Shown in pieces: positions 48,101-63,100 of a stretch of DNA of 64,000 nt. This DNA comes from Aptenodytes patagonicus. Lineage: Eukaryota > Chordata > Aves > Sphenisciformes > Spheniscidae. The number at the start of each line of letters is the position of its first letter. The first letter of the stretch is position 1. The position numbers and the translations under genes were made by a program. The DNA lies in contig NC_134963.1 of the NCBI RefSeq assembly GCF_965638725.1, positions 6,207,501-6,271,500 on the forward strand. Reading direction: 5' to 3'. Under the pieces are notes generated by a model. That model saw only the letters and a list, made by a program, of their open reading frames with translations, searched no databases and was not told where the DNA came from.

Positions 48101-51100
48101 TCTGAACTGAACCCTAGCAAATCTGACGACATTAACAAGCGCGCAGACTACATGGACAAAACTTCACAAGGACAGGGTGATGCAGCAGTATTGCAGAGTG
48201 ATGCAGTTGTAGCCAGTGTTCAAAATAAAAGAGAACTTTTCCCCTCAAAAATAGAGGAAAATCCTTCATCAGGAAGGAATGATATTTTAGTTTTTCCTGC
48301 TGAATTCGAACATAAAGTTGACGAAGCTCGATGTGGAAAGAAACCCAGGTAAGTGATAAACTTTCCAAATATGTTAATTTATTGTAGACAGTCCCCATTC
48401 AGTAAACAGCTGTTGGTAACTGGAAACATGTAAGAATTGAATGGAACCTCTCGATTGTAAAGAAAACTTCATCTACCAAGCAGCATAGTAATTTGTTTAG
48501 CCTAATGTTTCTGCGTGGTGCATATTTGCATCTGCAGTGTTCTTCTGTTGTAGCTACATTGGGGAAAAATATGAAAATCTACTTTCTTCAGCAAATACGA
48601 GCTAAGACACAGTTTGCATATAGTGTTTATCTGTGCACCAGAATTTTAGGTGCTGATGACCCATTTTATGTGACTGGTATTTTGCTGTTGTGCTCAACCA
48701 GTCTTTTTTGCTAGCTTATATGCATGCATTACAGTAATAAATTGTATCAGACAACAGCCAAACATGTTTGGGTTTTTCTGTTGGCTTTTTTTTGGTTGAT
48801 CTTTGTTTGTTTTGCGCTATTCAATAGGTGGGTGGATCTACCAAGATTTTTTTGAAAGATTGGCTAGCTAATTTGGCAGTGATGCTGACCAAGCACTGCT
48901 CTAGTTGCACAGAACTTAACAATGTACTTTCCCTGTCAGACTAGGCTGTAATGGCCGTGGCTTCATGTGGTTGCGAGCAGTATCAGAGGTCTTGTGGGCA
49001 GCATGTTGCCTGTGAGTCCCTGATAGTAGTCTGCAGAGACAAAAACTTTCTCTCTATTGGGAAAACAGAGAGTAGCGAAAATGAACTTGCATTTTGCTAG
49101 TACCTAATAAAACACAGAACCGACTTTGTTTAGAGAATTTGGTTTGCAAATGTCTTATTTCAGCATATAAGGTAGAGCATAACCTCATTGATATGTATGT
49201 TCTCTTCCTCCCTTCTGTTGGGATTTATTCCAGTATTTGATTCGTGTTGCACAGTTCCATGAGGGGGGGTAGCTGCAATTCATGGGCTGCCAGGGAAATT
49301 TAGAGCTGGAGAAGCTCAATCCAAGAGTGTTTTTCAGTTTGAAAAACCTTTGTAAGACAACTTTTGAAATCATTCATGTATGGGTTTTTTTGTCCTTTTT
49401 ATAAAAAAAAAAAAAGTGTTTTTCTTTGAAATTGCTTTCTGTTTTGTATTATGAACTCAGTTTGAAGGAAGAAAGGGTTCAAACCAAAGTGGAATAGCTC
49501 AGTTAACCCAAACTGTGTTGTTTGTTGTTGTTGTTTTTTAATTTTTAGTTGTAAACTTTTTTCATTCTTTCCACTGTATGTCCCAAACTGGGACAATAGG
49601 TAGTTTTTCAAAGTGTCACTTTTTAACAAAAAGGGAAAATTGTTCCACATCTGCTGTTAAGAAGAATTTCAGGATATCTCTATTTGTCTCTGTTCTTCTG
49701 CCTCCCCCCCCCCCCTTTCCTTCTATATCTTGTTTCGATCTTTCTTATCCTTGAAGATTCTCTTGAGTGGGAAGGCATCCGTAGCGTGTCTTAGCTGACA
49801 TCATCTTTACAACCGGACTGATAACACAATAAAAAAACACTGCATTTACATTCCAGATTAATTTTGTGGTTTTGCTCAGTATCTGCTTGAACAGACCAAA
49901 AAATAGTTGCCTGGCTAAAAATACGGAGCCCTCTGTTACGATTTTTTTTGTAGTAGGAAAGCCATTTGATTATGGGTGCAGTTGATTAGCACCTTTCCTT
50001 TCAGTGATTTGTTTGTTTGTGGGTGGTGGTTGTTGTTGTTTTGGTTTACTTTTTTAAAAAAGAGCCCTAAAACCTTTCAGCATTCCTTACTTCATATTGT
50101 TTCTCAAAAATGCACAAAGGCAATGGAGTTTTAGTGCCTATGTTTTACCTTGAAGAAGAAATTGATTTCATGCCTCCACTAAAAAGGTTATGTGTGTGTT
50201 TCTTACTATCTAGTAAATCTTTGACATCATGGGCACAAAAGTTGAAACAAAACCAATCAAAAAGAATAAATGCCGAAGAAGTATGTGTGAACTCTATGCA
50301 AGAAAATGAGCAAGCTAAGAAATTACCCCTTGAGAATGTAAGTCTCTTTTTTTTATTTTATGATGTTTTTCTAATTTTAATCTCGTCACTGTTATTTTTT
50401 CAGTGTTACAGCATGTTCTGATTCAGCATGTGCTTTCATATTTAGCTTTAAGCATTTGAGTAGTGGTGTTCCCATTCATATGTTTAAAGTTCATGTGGGC
50501 AGAGTTTACGTCTTGGATCATTCTATACTTACTATAAGCTATTTTGGCTTATTTTATTCCTTGCCTAATTTTTGTCTTAATTTACCTAAGTGGCACATGT
50601 TCTTTCCTTATAGAGATAATAGTCACCTTCTCAATTGAAGCTTCAGGTCATGGTAATTTATTGTGCCCTGTAATTTGTAGAAGCAAACCTAGAGTCGAAC
50701 CCTGTTATGGTGGCTGGCATGCATAATTTCCATAACAAATTTTTGGAAGGATCTTTGATTTCAGCTGGTGATGTCTCTTTTAGTACACAAAACTCTTTGC
50801 GTCTGGAGGCATCAGCCACTTTGTCCAGGACAGATAGTATTCTTCCAGACTGGGATTTTAAGTTGCAGGGATTTTTTGGTTTAGTTTGGTTTGGGCTTTT
50901 TTAGTGTTCTTAGCAGTCTCTTATGCTAAAATACAAACTTTTTTAAAAATTATTTTTATTTTTTTGTATTGTTTATGTAGGAATAACGCATTCTTTTCTG
51001 CCTGTGTATGACTATGATTTGGCTAAATTGAACTACTCCACGCACAGTTACAGCACTGGTTACTAAAACTAAACCCCCCACAATAGACATTTAGAAAATC

Positions 51101-54100
51101 TAATTGGCTCTTTAGAACCATTTGTAGTAATGCCTATGGCTGTGACTGCTGAATCGGCTCAAAATACTTCTTTTGAGAAGAATTTGGTTTGTTCCCCCCC
51201 ATATTCTTGAGTTAATAATTGTGTATGCCCACAACTGATTATTTTGGGAAGTTTAATCACATATAATATTTCTGATCCAAAGGGATGTTATGCAACCTGA
51301 TTTTATGAATAATCATCATACATGTAACTATGAAGTTTTAGAATTACTTTCAGTATATTAATTGTCACAAACCTCTCTCCTTATGCTATTTTTAAGGAAA
51401 TAATTCCTGAAACACTGTGAATGGCTCTACCTACAAGAGAATAGGAGAACTAGCAAATATGAATCACTTGAATCAAGGCAGGGTCTGTTTTCTTTCCTGT
51501 GGTCACTTGAGGGTGATCCAGAAGGGGTGAGAGTAGCTGTTTGGGATTGCTCTCTTTAGCCTTCTTCTGTTGTCAGTGGAAACAAGATGTTCCTCTAAGG
51601 GGATATTTCAAACCAGGAGTCAAGTTTATCTGCTGTGGATTGTTTCTTTTCTCTCTGCTACAGGAGGGTGCCTAAAGAAATTAGTGCCAGCAACTCAGAT
51701 TTTGAAAATACCTTTATCGTTCTGTTCCTTTGTAAGAATTCAGTTGATACTCCTTCATTTTCCTTTCTTCCTCCTTAGGCAAAGGAGAATACCTAAATAA
51801 AAACATTAAGAGGGACAAAATAGCCTTGAGGTGAGATAGTACTTCATGCAAAAACTTGAAAAGCTTTAGTTCTAATTTTTTTTTTTCTTTCTTACTTTTG
51901 TTAACTCAATGGTTACTATCCTGTTTTAGTCCTCAGTTGTATGAGCTGTATAAATTTGCCAAGTAGTGTGACTGTTAAGCTGCTGTAATGCAACAAAAAG
52001 CCCTAAGCACGGTAGAAAAGAGCAGTGTGAGACGACCATTTTAATGCTAGCTTCCTTACTGAGTTGCTCTTGTATCGCTGTGTTGTATCAATGACACTTC
52101 TTCCTTTCATTAAGGAAGAGGAGAGTTGTAGCAAATTTTAAATTATGTGAATTTTTTTCCATGTGTTGGTCCCACCTTTTTCAAAGTTGTTTCTGTAATT
52201 AGCTGGGGAGGTTGCTTAGAAAGTTTGGAGTGATGAGAAGAAGGGTATGTAGTACCTTCTCTATCTGAGATGATAGACAGTGTCTACCTCCAGACTTGTG
52301 GTAGGTGGAGTCCTAACAGCTGAATATAAGAAATTCCAATCTTAGGATGAGGAAAGAGTAACACTTTATTGGTAAGTCATCCCTCATATACTTGCAACTC
52401 TTAAGGAGCAAGAGAGTTTAGATGACTGTCCAAAATGTGTATTTTTGTAACAGTTAATTTCAGAAATGCTCCACAAGCGGACAGGCACATGGCTTGGAAA
52501 ATATCAGTATCTTCTAATTATGTGGCTTAGCTTAGTTCCCCTTTTGACTGTGGTTGCCCTGAATATAAATTGTATAGGTTTGGATCATGCTGTGTAATTA
52601 AATTTAATCTCTTTGCTTAAAAAGACTAATAACACTTACATGCAATTTTTAAAAATTATACCCTTGACTTTTTTTTTTCCTTGCCTTGTGATTTTCCTCA
52701 TAAATTTGTTTTTCCTTTGTAATTTTAGACAAATCTTACTGATGCTGCTTTGCCACCTTACACTTTTTACCTCAATCAACCGAATGAAAGTCCGAATTCC
52801 TTAGTGTCTGAAGCTTCAGGTATAGCTAATTTCTTGTACTTAAATTTCCTTTTTCTTTTGAATTCTGTTTTTTTTAAAACTCTTACTAGAATGCATCTCC
52901 AATAACTTTGGGGAGGTGAGGAGGGTTTGAGCATCGACAAGCTATTAAACTTTGATACAGCATAATTCTGCTTTTCTTGCTCTGATGGTACCTCCTGTGT
53001 ATCACTGCTGGCAAATGTAGGACATGCAGCAATTTTTTTCTTCAAATTTCTCAACATTTCAAAGCTGAGCTTTATGTTTAAAACTGTTTTATAATGTAAT
53101 TACTATTAAAATCATGGTAGGGTATCAAATGATCTTTCAAATATTAGCATCATCGATCTAGTAATCTCAGGAGTGCATGGTAATAGAGGCAGAATTCCTG
53201 TAAGCCAAGGGCATGATTCAATAATTGTATGAATAGACAAGAACAAAAGAATGCAGTGTGCAATGTGGTGATTCTTTAAGGGGGGGGGGATGTGCTTTTT
53301 TGTGTTTTGGTATGGTTTTGCTTTTGTTGTTTTGGGGTGTGTGTGTGAGGGGTGGTTGGTGGTGGTTTTTTGTGTGGGTGGTTTTTGGTGTTGGTGTTTC
53401 GGGTTTTTCTTTGGTGTTTTTTTTGGGTTTTTTGGTGTTTTTTTTTTTTGTGTGTGTGTGTGTGAAAGCCAAACAACTAATTCACATATTTTGATCGTAA
53501 CAGGGTGGATTCATTTCAGTAACAAACAGGGGCACAGAGATGCATCCCTGCAAACTGTGTATATTCATTCCTCCTTCACAACACATTGAGAGAGGGATAC
53601 ATATAAGAAACTGAAGAGGGATTGAGACTGTATCTGTTCCTTTTGTGCCATCCCTCTTAGTCCTGGTAGTCTGTCCTTTTGCATGCTATAGAGTGCTGTT
53701 GAGTACCAAACCAGAGAGTTTGTAGTATCAAATGGCTGTCTAGGATTATTCCTTGGGTAATACAAGTTTTAAGTGCTATACTGGAATTGGTAGAAATACA
53801 AAAGTTTGTGGTGAATGAGGATTTGATCCTTGAACGCCAGAGAGTAAATCTATGTTTTCACTGATTTATAGCTTTCGTTACTGATGCTGTGTGATGTAAT
53901 ACTGATTATGTTGCTTGTGCTTTGCATTGAGATTTTTGTAACTTCTGGTAATAAATGCTTTAGTGAGATCCTTAAGCAGTAGATGAAAATAATTAATACA
54001 GCATTCTTGTTAGCTGACAAAGTAACATTTTACTAATGGATTTCTGTTCTATAGCCGTGAGCTTGAAATTTGTAATTTTTTTTTTTCTTTCAATGTTTCT

Positions 54101-57100
54101 TCTTCTCAGGACTTTCGTACTGGAAATTAGATGAAAAGGAGTTGTATCACTCTTTACCAGAGAATTTCAGAAGCGAGTTTGCTGATATTTTCTCCACAAA
54201 AGTATCACCAGATCAGGTAAACTTTGTATGTGTTTTAAAAGTTGTCCTATAGTTGCTTGTCATCTTTGCTTTTTTTTCTATGATGGAAAGAATCAACCCT
54301 CCAGAAGCTAACTTTTTTGCGAGAATTCTTTTGTTAGCTCAGTCTCTCATATTCTATTCTGTCATTATTCACTTACACCCGCTAATGTCACTTGGAATTT
54401 ATTGACCTTCTTTTGTCATTTAAAATAAATTGTGTGTATAGGAGATGAAAAGAGACTAACTAATATATTAAAGGTGTATGTGCCTCACTAAAGACCCTTT
54501 TTTAAACTGGGTGCATTGAATAAAGCCGCCTTCTGTTCTGAACTGCTTTATTAGCTAAACCCACACCAGAACTTGCTTATCTATATTGGGGATGGCGGAT
54601 TGTGTTCAGAAAAAGTAATGTAGCAATTTTGCCTGTTGAAGTTGTCTTCTGCTGATGAAACGAAGTTGTCGTCATTGAAGGATATTTATCATAAAAGACA
54701 AAGGGAAAATAAGCAGCTGCCAGACCAGAATTTTATGCCTTCTTCCCAGTCAAGTCACCCACCAGAGGTAACATTAATTTCTTTACTTCATGTCTCAGTT
54801 TGAAGATATGATCGGTTACAGGCTGGTTTCACATTAATTGGCCCCTGCTGCCACCTCCAGTGTTATGCTGGAACAGCAATTTGTGCAGCTGTGTGATGAA
54901 CCAGATTGGGAAGGGATCCAGCTGAAAAGAACCTCTAAGAATATCCTGGGTAAACAAGCACCTTTGCTGCACAACCTTGAGGATGGCGCAGGGACGAATC
55001 TGCTTACGCTGAGGCTGCAGCTGATGAAATGCATGTGGAACTGCAGTCACAGAAGCAGGGTTTTCTTACTGCTTCCCCCAAGACAAGTTCATTCCACCCG
55101 TGAAACAGAAGAGGCACAGGTTGTGGAAATATCCTTTATCATATCTGTTTCTTTATACAGCTTTCAGTCTTGTACAAAATCCAGTAACGATGGCTACTAT
55201 GGCTGTCTTGTTCATATAATCCATGAAGTGATTTTCATAACTGTACAAAGTTATTGTTTCAACCTACAAGCAGACATCATAGTCCTTCTATTTACATAAC
55301 TGAAATTCCAAAGGTTTTCTAGACAGCTACATAAGTCTTTTATTCTTAATGGAAACTTAGAAACTCAAGTTGCAAACGTTGGGAATACGTATCATCATCT
55401 AAGCTGTTACAGGTCCCTTCGTCTTGCTTGTCATTACCAAATGATTGTAGTAGTATTCAATGTAATTCCTGTGATCTATTATATGGATTACTAATGTCTT
55501 CAGATAAACTCCATTTACAAGAACAAAAGTTAAATCACAGTTTTTTTAGCATTATAACTTATTTCCTAGATCTTGACATTGGACCCAACCCTGCATATGA
55601 AACCAGGTCAGCAGAACCCAGGATGCTGTTTTTTCAATATTCCTGAAGACACTACTCCTTTTTCTCCAGACTCTATGGCAGAGCCCGGATTTTCAAGTCA
55701 TTGTGACACAGACTCTTTTTCACAGACAAGTAATTCATCTCAGTTAGATGATTCTCCAAAATATCCTGCCAGCAGCAGAGCTGTGCATTTGGACCTCTGG
55801 AGAAATCACCCATTCCAAAATGAAAACAAGACCAGCTGTCCCTTTCCAATGGCATATATGGATGCTAATAATGATAATTTAGTCAACACAGAGGAGGAAG
55901 AAACACTGACTCTAACTCCATCTTCTGTTACTCAGTGTGCTGATAACAGTTTGCCAGAATATAGTCTTTCAGTGGCATCTGTTGAAGATCCTGTGATAAT
56001 GTCAAAGTAAGTATTTTTTTCTTTTTTACAAGTCGTAGAGTTGGTACTTTCATGAAAGAAGTGAAACTTAACACTAGTAAAATGAACAAAATATGCAAGT
56101 TCTGTTTGCTTAGAACATAGCTGGACATTGCTGCTTTTTTTTTTTTCCTTCTTTTCTTTTTTTCTCCCCTGAAGTACTGATGGCATATAAATAGAACAGT
56201 CATTTTCCACTTCTTACAACTGTCTGTCTTTTAGACTGTACTATTTAATCTTCTTTAGACCATACTGTTTAATCTAAGGCACAATACTTGTGCTCTGTCT
56301 TCCTTGGATGTCAGAGCCTTAGCAGGAAGGCAAAACAATTTTCTATGTTTTAATGCTTTGGTTATTTCTTTTTATACGTTAAAATAGAAATACATACTTC
56401 CTTCATAGGCTGTATGAGGGAGTTAATTTAGGCAGAGAACGTTCAAGTTCTGTGGGGATTATGTTTTCCTATTTAGAGTCAAATGGTGGGAGAAGCACAG
56501 AATTACTGTACTGAGGAAAAATATCCCCCATTCGCTATTGAGGCTCTCATGATTTGCACATGGACAAGCAGACATGGCATATATTCTACCTGTGAGGGCT
56601 TTATGTAGGGGTCATGGTTTCAAGATAATTCAGTGTTTGGGTTTTCCTATTTTAATTTTACATGCATAGTTTCTAGCGCATAGCAAAGGAGAGAAGAGAG
56701 CGTAAAGCTTTGTATTGTATTTGTATATATTATCTGTATATATTATCTGTATATATGTATTAATATGGTGACTTAGGTGTCTGACACCACTGCCTTAGGT
56801 GAAGAAGCTTTCTTTTTGCTTTAATTTGAATGCAACAAAGTTCTGCAAGAGAGATATATATGCTGAGTTCATTATGTGTGAATGAATATAGCAATGCATG
56901 CTCATGTGGATAGCTGGAAATTTTTTTGTTCTTAATTTTGAAAATAGGATTAGGCAGAACTTGAGGGAAAAACATGCTCGACACATAGCTGATCTACGAG
57001 CTTACTATGACTCTGAGATACATAGCTTAAAACAGCAGCTAGAGGCAAGCCATAAAACTGCTTCATCTGAAGACTTAAAGAAAATCAATCAAAATCTTGC

Positions 57101-60100
57101 TGACAGGTACTGTTTGTCCTTACTTGTCCTCTTCCTCTGTTACATGGTATTCTTTCTGCTTTAAAAACTGAATATGCTTGTTTAGAATATCTCAAAGTTT
57201 ATGTCACTCTTCAATTCTGAAGATTTCATGCATCTATGATGCTAATATTTTCCTATTAAATATAAATTTTGTATTATTTAATGCAGCTGTTTAAGATTAG
57301 TGTAAAATTATTGTTAGGCAGCATGTGTGATGTTTGGACCAGAGGTCTTGTTTGACCTGATTTTTGCTGAAGCCAGTGTAAATTTTGCTCAGGAAAGGCT
57401 GGCAGGCAGAGGTAATCCTAAGCAACTTGTAATGGGACTATCTATGTTGTAAAATAGTGCTCGCCTGTCATGCTGGTGAACATCATCCTTCTTTACCTTT
57501 CATGTCAAAACTACAGATGATATAGGACCAGTCTTGAATTCATTGGTAGCTTTATAAAGCCGATTTGCCAGTCAATGTTCTTTGACCAGATATTACTACT
57601 GGAGTCTGTGTGCCTCACCTATATATTCCATTAGATATAGCTTGAATGTCTGCTATATATCCAAGTTCGATGTGATTTTTATATAATTATTGCCAGTCAA
57701 AATCCACATTGCAAATTTAGACAGCTAAAATACTTTACAAAATTTATGCCCTTCAGAATAATTGAAGAAGTGTCTGGGTAGCTGGGACTCCTTTGTACTT
57801 ATCTTCCAGCACTAGTGTGTTCTAACTATTAAAAGTGACTCCTGAGCAGTCATTTATTGAGTTTAAGTAGCTTGCGATATGATTTCAGTCATTATCACAC
57901 AGCATCATCAATTAGCTGAAGTGGAACTCTGCTCTGGTGCGTCTCAGCTGCTTTTGGTTCTGCAGCTCTTATGCTCTGAGCCATCTGGAGTCTCTGCACG
58001 TGTTCCCAGTTTGCTGCTCGCCTGCCATGAGCACCACAGCCCTTCCGAGCAGAGACGCTGGGTCCTTGCTGCAATGGCCGAAGACTATGGGAAGAGGTCA
58101 CACGCTGGGCACCAAAATTCGAGGGGATGCTTGAGGAAGGAAGGCAGGCTATAAAATGAAGATGTGTTATTTTAAAATTTCAAGAGATTTTTGTCATCTG
58201 TATCTTCTGAATAGGTGTGACCAACTAGATGCGGCTCTGAATGAAGCAAGTGCTCGCATAAAAGCCCTTGAAAATAAGAATAATATGCTAGAGAAGCAAG
58301 TGGTAAGTATATGTTCTTAATTCTTTTAACTAAAAGGGTAAGAGAATGCACATGTTCATTATTAAGATGATCTGTATTTCCATATTTTTCTATTTTTGTT
58401 TTCAACCTTTCTCTTTAATATATGACATTAGCCAATATGTTACACTGCTGACTTTTCTAGCTGAGTTTCTTAAGACTCCCTACTTGAATCATCATCACTT
58501 TTGCTTATGAACAACCTTTCCAGGTTATCAGGGATCATGCAAAGTTTAAGAGTGAAATATGGTGATGTGTTCATGATGTCTCTCTCTAAACTTACTGTGA
58601 AAAAAAAAAAATTGATTTGATTACTTTCTCTTTTGACTTCTTATTAGAGCTGTGACAAAAGCAAATCTCATCTGCGCTGGGGCAAAAATATTATCTTTCT
58701 AAGTATATTTATATGGTCTTTCTGGCTAGGTCAGACCAGCTAGGTTATGACTGCATAGCTGTATTTATTGGTCAAAGCACAGGACGCTTTGTCATGAAAG
58801 TTAGACACCTGGAGAGACTAATTAATTCCACCTTTTTTAGACCCTTTTCTATGCTGGGAAGCAAGACAATCGGCTGGGATTAGAGGCCTAACCTCTAGAT
58901 ATTTTAAGTCCTATAAAATAAATACATCTTTGGGGTTCTTAGCCTTCATTTTCATTCTTTATACGTCACAGAAATGAGCAAAAATCTTGTTTAGTTAATG
59001 TACAGATGTACCTTTGTTTTCTGTTTAGATGATTTTAGATTGTGCTTTGTACTGAAATAAAAATCTGTTAGGTAAGCATTATAATCAATGTTTTTTTTTC
59101 TCTTGCAGGCAGATTGGAGAGAACGCTTTTATGCAGTCAGTAATACTTCCAAAGTTTTGCAAGAACGTATTGAAGAAACACGCACAAGTAATAAAGAGAA
59201 GGATAACACTATCAGTCGACTAAAATCAAGGCTTAAAGATCTGGAGGAAGCATTTGAAAAGGCTTACAAGTTATCTGATAATAAAAATACAAGGCTAAAG
59301 GAAGAAAATAAAATGTTTCAAAATGTAAGTAAGAAAATGGGCAATGGTGTTTACAGTTGCACAGCATGTTACCAGCGCAGCAAGTCCTGGGTGTTTTGGA
59401 AAACTACTCAGACTTTACCATTGTAAAGTCTTAATGCACATCCAAAAGAGAACAGAAATTATGCAGCTGACTACTTAGTAGGCTAGGTGTTAGGTGATAC
59501 TACGAACCTAACAGATATTTAAAAACAATTATTGAAGGCAGCAAGTGTGTACTTGATGTGATAACACTTGTCATAGTCTGTCTCAGGTATTTTATTACTC
59601 TATGTGCTATTAGTTCATTTTATTTTTAGAGGTATTGCAGGAAGTTGTTTTGGAACAAGTTATTATTTCCTTTCTTAAGCTTAGTGGGAATGGACTGAAT
59701 TTCTTTCATAAGTCATCACAACTTGCTATAACTGTTAATTTTGTGTATGATTTTAGACTGAATCAAAGGAATTATTCCTTTGATTCTTCAGTAATAGCTG
59801 ATTGGCTAAATGGGTATTAGCTGGAAAAACTACTTCATGCTTTAACTCCTTTTTTACAATTAAATTTTCAAAATAAAAAGTCAGCTTTAAAATCAGTGGG
59901 GAATTTTAACGGTTCATTCAACTCCTTCAGTTTCTTTAGAGAGAAATAATTTGAAAATTAGAAATACATTGTGTAAGTAGCTCTGTCTCCTCTTGTCCTT
60001 TCTAACTTTTTGTTCCAATTAGAAGATGCTAGAACTTAACAAATGCTATTGAAGTACACCCTGTATCCCCTGTAGTGCTTCTGCACATGTTAGGCAAGCA

Positions 60101-63100
60101 ATTTAGATGATTTTACAGCAGTCAACAAAACTGTAATTGTATTTAGTCTCAGTGTGGGTTTGTGTGTTCTTTTTTTGTTTTGTTTTAGCTTTTAGGAGAA
60201 TATGAGTCGCTTGGAAAAGAACATGAAAGAGTAAAGGTAAGAACATGCTAGTTAAATAAAAAAACAAACATGCAAAATATGTGATAATGTGCCATAGAAT
60301 TAACTGAGTTAACTTAGGGAAAGATCCATATTTATTTTAACTCATAGCTTCTTACTGCATCTTCAGAGCCCGGGAAAGGGAAAAGGAGGGAGTTTGGAAT
60401 GTGTCGTTTTCCAGTGTTGTGGTTTAACCCGGCAGGCAGCTAAACACCACACAGCCGTTTGCTCACTCCCCCCACCCCCACAGTGGGATGGGGGAGAGAA
60501 TCAGGGAGAAGAAAAAAAAAAAGTAAAATTTGTGGGTTGACATAAAGACAGTTTAATAGGACAGAAAAGAAAGGGAAAATAATGCTAATAATGATGAAAG
60601 GATATACAAAATAAGTGATGCACAGTGCACCACCCGCCGACCGATGCCCAGCCAGTTCCTGAGCAGCGGTCACACCCCCCCCCCCGCCCAACTCCCCCCA
60701 GCTTATATACTGAGCATGATGTCGCATGGTATGGAATGTCCCTCTGGCCAGTTTGGGTCAGCTGTCCTGGCTGTGCCCCCTCCCAGCTTCTTGTGCACCT
60801 CCAGCCTTCTCAGTCGGTGGAGCATGAGGAGCTGAAAAGGCCTTGACTAGTGTAAGCACTGCTCAGCAACAACTAAAACATCGGTGTGTTATCAACATTA
60901 TTCTCATGTTAAATCCAAAACACAGCACTGTACCAGCTACTAGGAAGAAAATTAACTTTATCCCAGCCGAAACCAGGACACAGTCACAGACAGCAAAAAT
61001 ACTGCGAAATCAGCCAAAGAAATTTAATGGGCCTCCCTTTCAAATAGGAAGGCGTAAAAAACACAATGTGAAAATGCATTGTTTTCAAGACTGATACACA
61101 GTTACTCGTTTTTCTTTTACTACACTTCTGTAGTTTCTTGACTCTTTACTTTTTTTTTTCCTTGTGTGCTTGTAGGATACGTTAAATGCAACTGAAAACA
61201 AATTGCTTGATGCAAACACGCAGATTTCTGATCTGAAAAGGTAAATGTGAAACTGTCTTACTACTATTTTAACAATATGAAATATAGGCTATGGCCTAAA
61301 TATTTACTCCTAGATTATTGAAGGCTGTAGATCTTGCAATTTTAATTACATCTTATGAAATGTTTCATGTTGCTTAGTGTTACTTTGTACGCATTGTAAA
61401 ACTCTTATTATTTTAGGATACGTGTTTTTTCTATTTCCTCGATCACAACATCTTCCAGTGGGATGTAATTAATTGCTTCCTTTCTGATGGTTGTCGCTCA
61501 GCCAGCCCAGCCAGTCTGCTGCTCAAGCTTTTACTGCTACAGTTGCCTCCTCAGGAACCCCCATCTTCAGCTAACCAGTCTCTGTTCTGGTTTTCAGGAG
61601 CGAGAATGCTGACAGGAGTTTGCTGTTCAAGATTATGGCTCCTAGGCATGAATAAAGGACAGAAAGGTGTTCCATGTCTTTTAATGAGTGGCTCATGGAA
61701 TTATTATTCCAGAGCAGGAATAATATCTCCTGTGGATGTCCCTCATGCTACCTAGATCTATTTTTTTTTTTTTTTTTTTTTTTTTTTTCTCCGGTTGGGA
61801 GAACAGAAATCCATTGAGCTTTGTACTTTCTGGGTAGGCCCTAGGCAAGCCATATGTGACCATCAGGGGTTTTACAGTTATAAACATATCCTCTAGTTTG
61901 GGATTTCTCAGCCACTCCTTGTCAAGGGTGTTAAACAGCACACTTGCTCAGGGAAGTCTAGAGAGGTGGGAGAAGAGGACATCTGAGAGGGCTCTAGGGC
62001 AGGCATTGTAGAACTGTAATGAGGTGATGTTTCACATCTTTCATCTCCCTTCAAGGTTCTTTTCTGGGTATGTGCTGTCATAATTTCTTTTTGTGTTTTT
62101 ATATGAGCAGCTGAAACCCAGACTGTTAGGAAGATTTTTTTTTTTTTTTTTTTAAATGCATGGTTTTTGATGATTCTTCTAGAAACGTGGCTACAAATTT
62201 CACCTCAAAATTCACTCCAAATGCTGTTGCCACCAAGCATTAACCTGGGCATAGTCTTTAGCCAAAACCAGAAAAACAGCAAATGTGATACCTGGGAGAT
62301 GTCACAGTCCTTTTCTTTGCTGCTCAGATCACCCGATTTTTCAAGAAGACGACTAGAAAGAATGAATAGGAAGAATTTAAGAAAGGAATAGAAGGAAGCC
62401 GAAAACACTCTGCCTTCAATTTTTATTGGGACTGTTGAGGAAATGAAGATAGTGTGAAGGACAGTTCAGTCAGGTATCGGTGCTTCTATTTTCCTGCCTG
62501 ATTCCTGATGCTGCTAGCTAGAGACCATTCCAGACTGAGGAAATTGTAGTGGAAAAAGGAGTTTTTTATATCCTGCTCCAAACCTCCAAGTGGACAATGC
62601 CTAAGATTGTGTTGCATTGCCAAGGGCTGGTTCACTGAAGATGTGGACTGCAGTATGTGGGGGAGAGGAAAACCATGTGAAGAGCCTGAGCAGCAGATTT
62701 GTGGAGTTACCCGAGTGACATGCAGGAGAAGGAGCCACTCATTAAAACCAGTCAGGGAGGCCTTTGTAAAAATACATCATTTCAAGGAGGAAAAATGTTC
62801 TTGTTTTGTTTTCCCCAACCCCTCTGAGTTGAATGCTTTGATCCACAGCAATATCTCCTGGTCCTGTCTTTCTAGCTAGGTTACCTAACTTATTTAACTT
62901 AGAATTCAAGTGCATATTTACATACATATTTAGATAGAAAGGTAGATAAAAATGTAGTAGTTGCTTTTGTTCTTCTGCTTCACTCAGGATATCTGAATAA
63001 AAATGAGTAAACTCTAAGAAACATGATATCTTTTTTATGTCTTTTAAATTATCTTATAATACGTCTTTGCTATGTCCACATTAGGACAATTTCAAAACTT

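Noticed and set aside
53218-53589. ORFs over the G/T tract giving Gly/Val/Phe-rich or Thr/Lys/Pro-rich peptides
   Set aside because: They are translations of a simple repeat; no gene is supported.
60666-60685. C-rich homopolymer inside the LTR as a possible assembly fault
   Set aside because: C-runs at this position fit the LTR type, and nothing else suggests an error, although the exact run length is uncertain.
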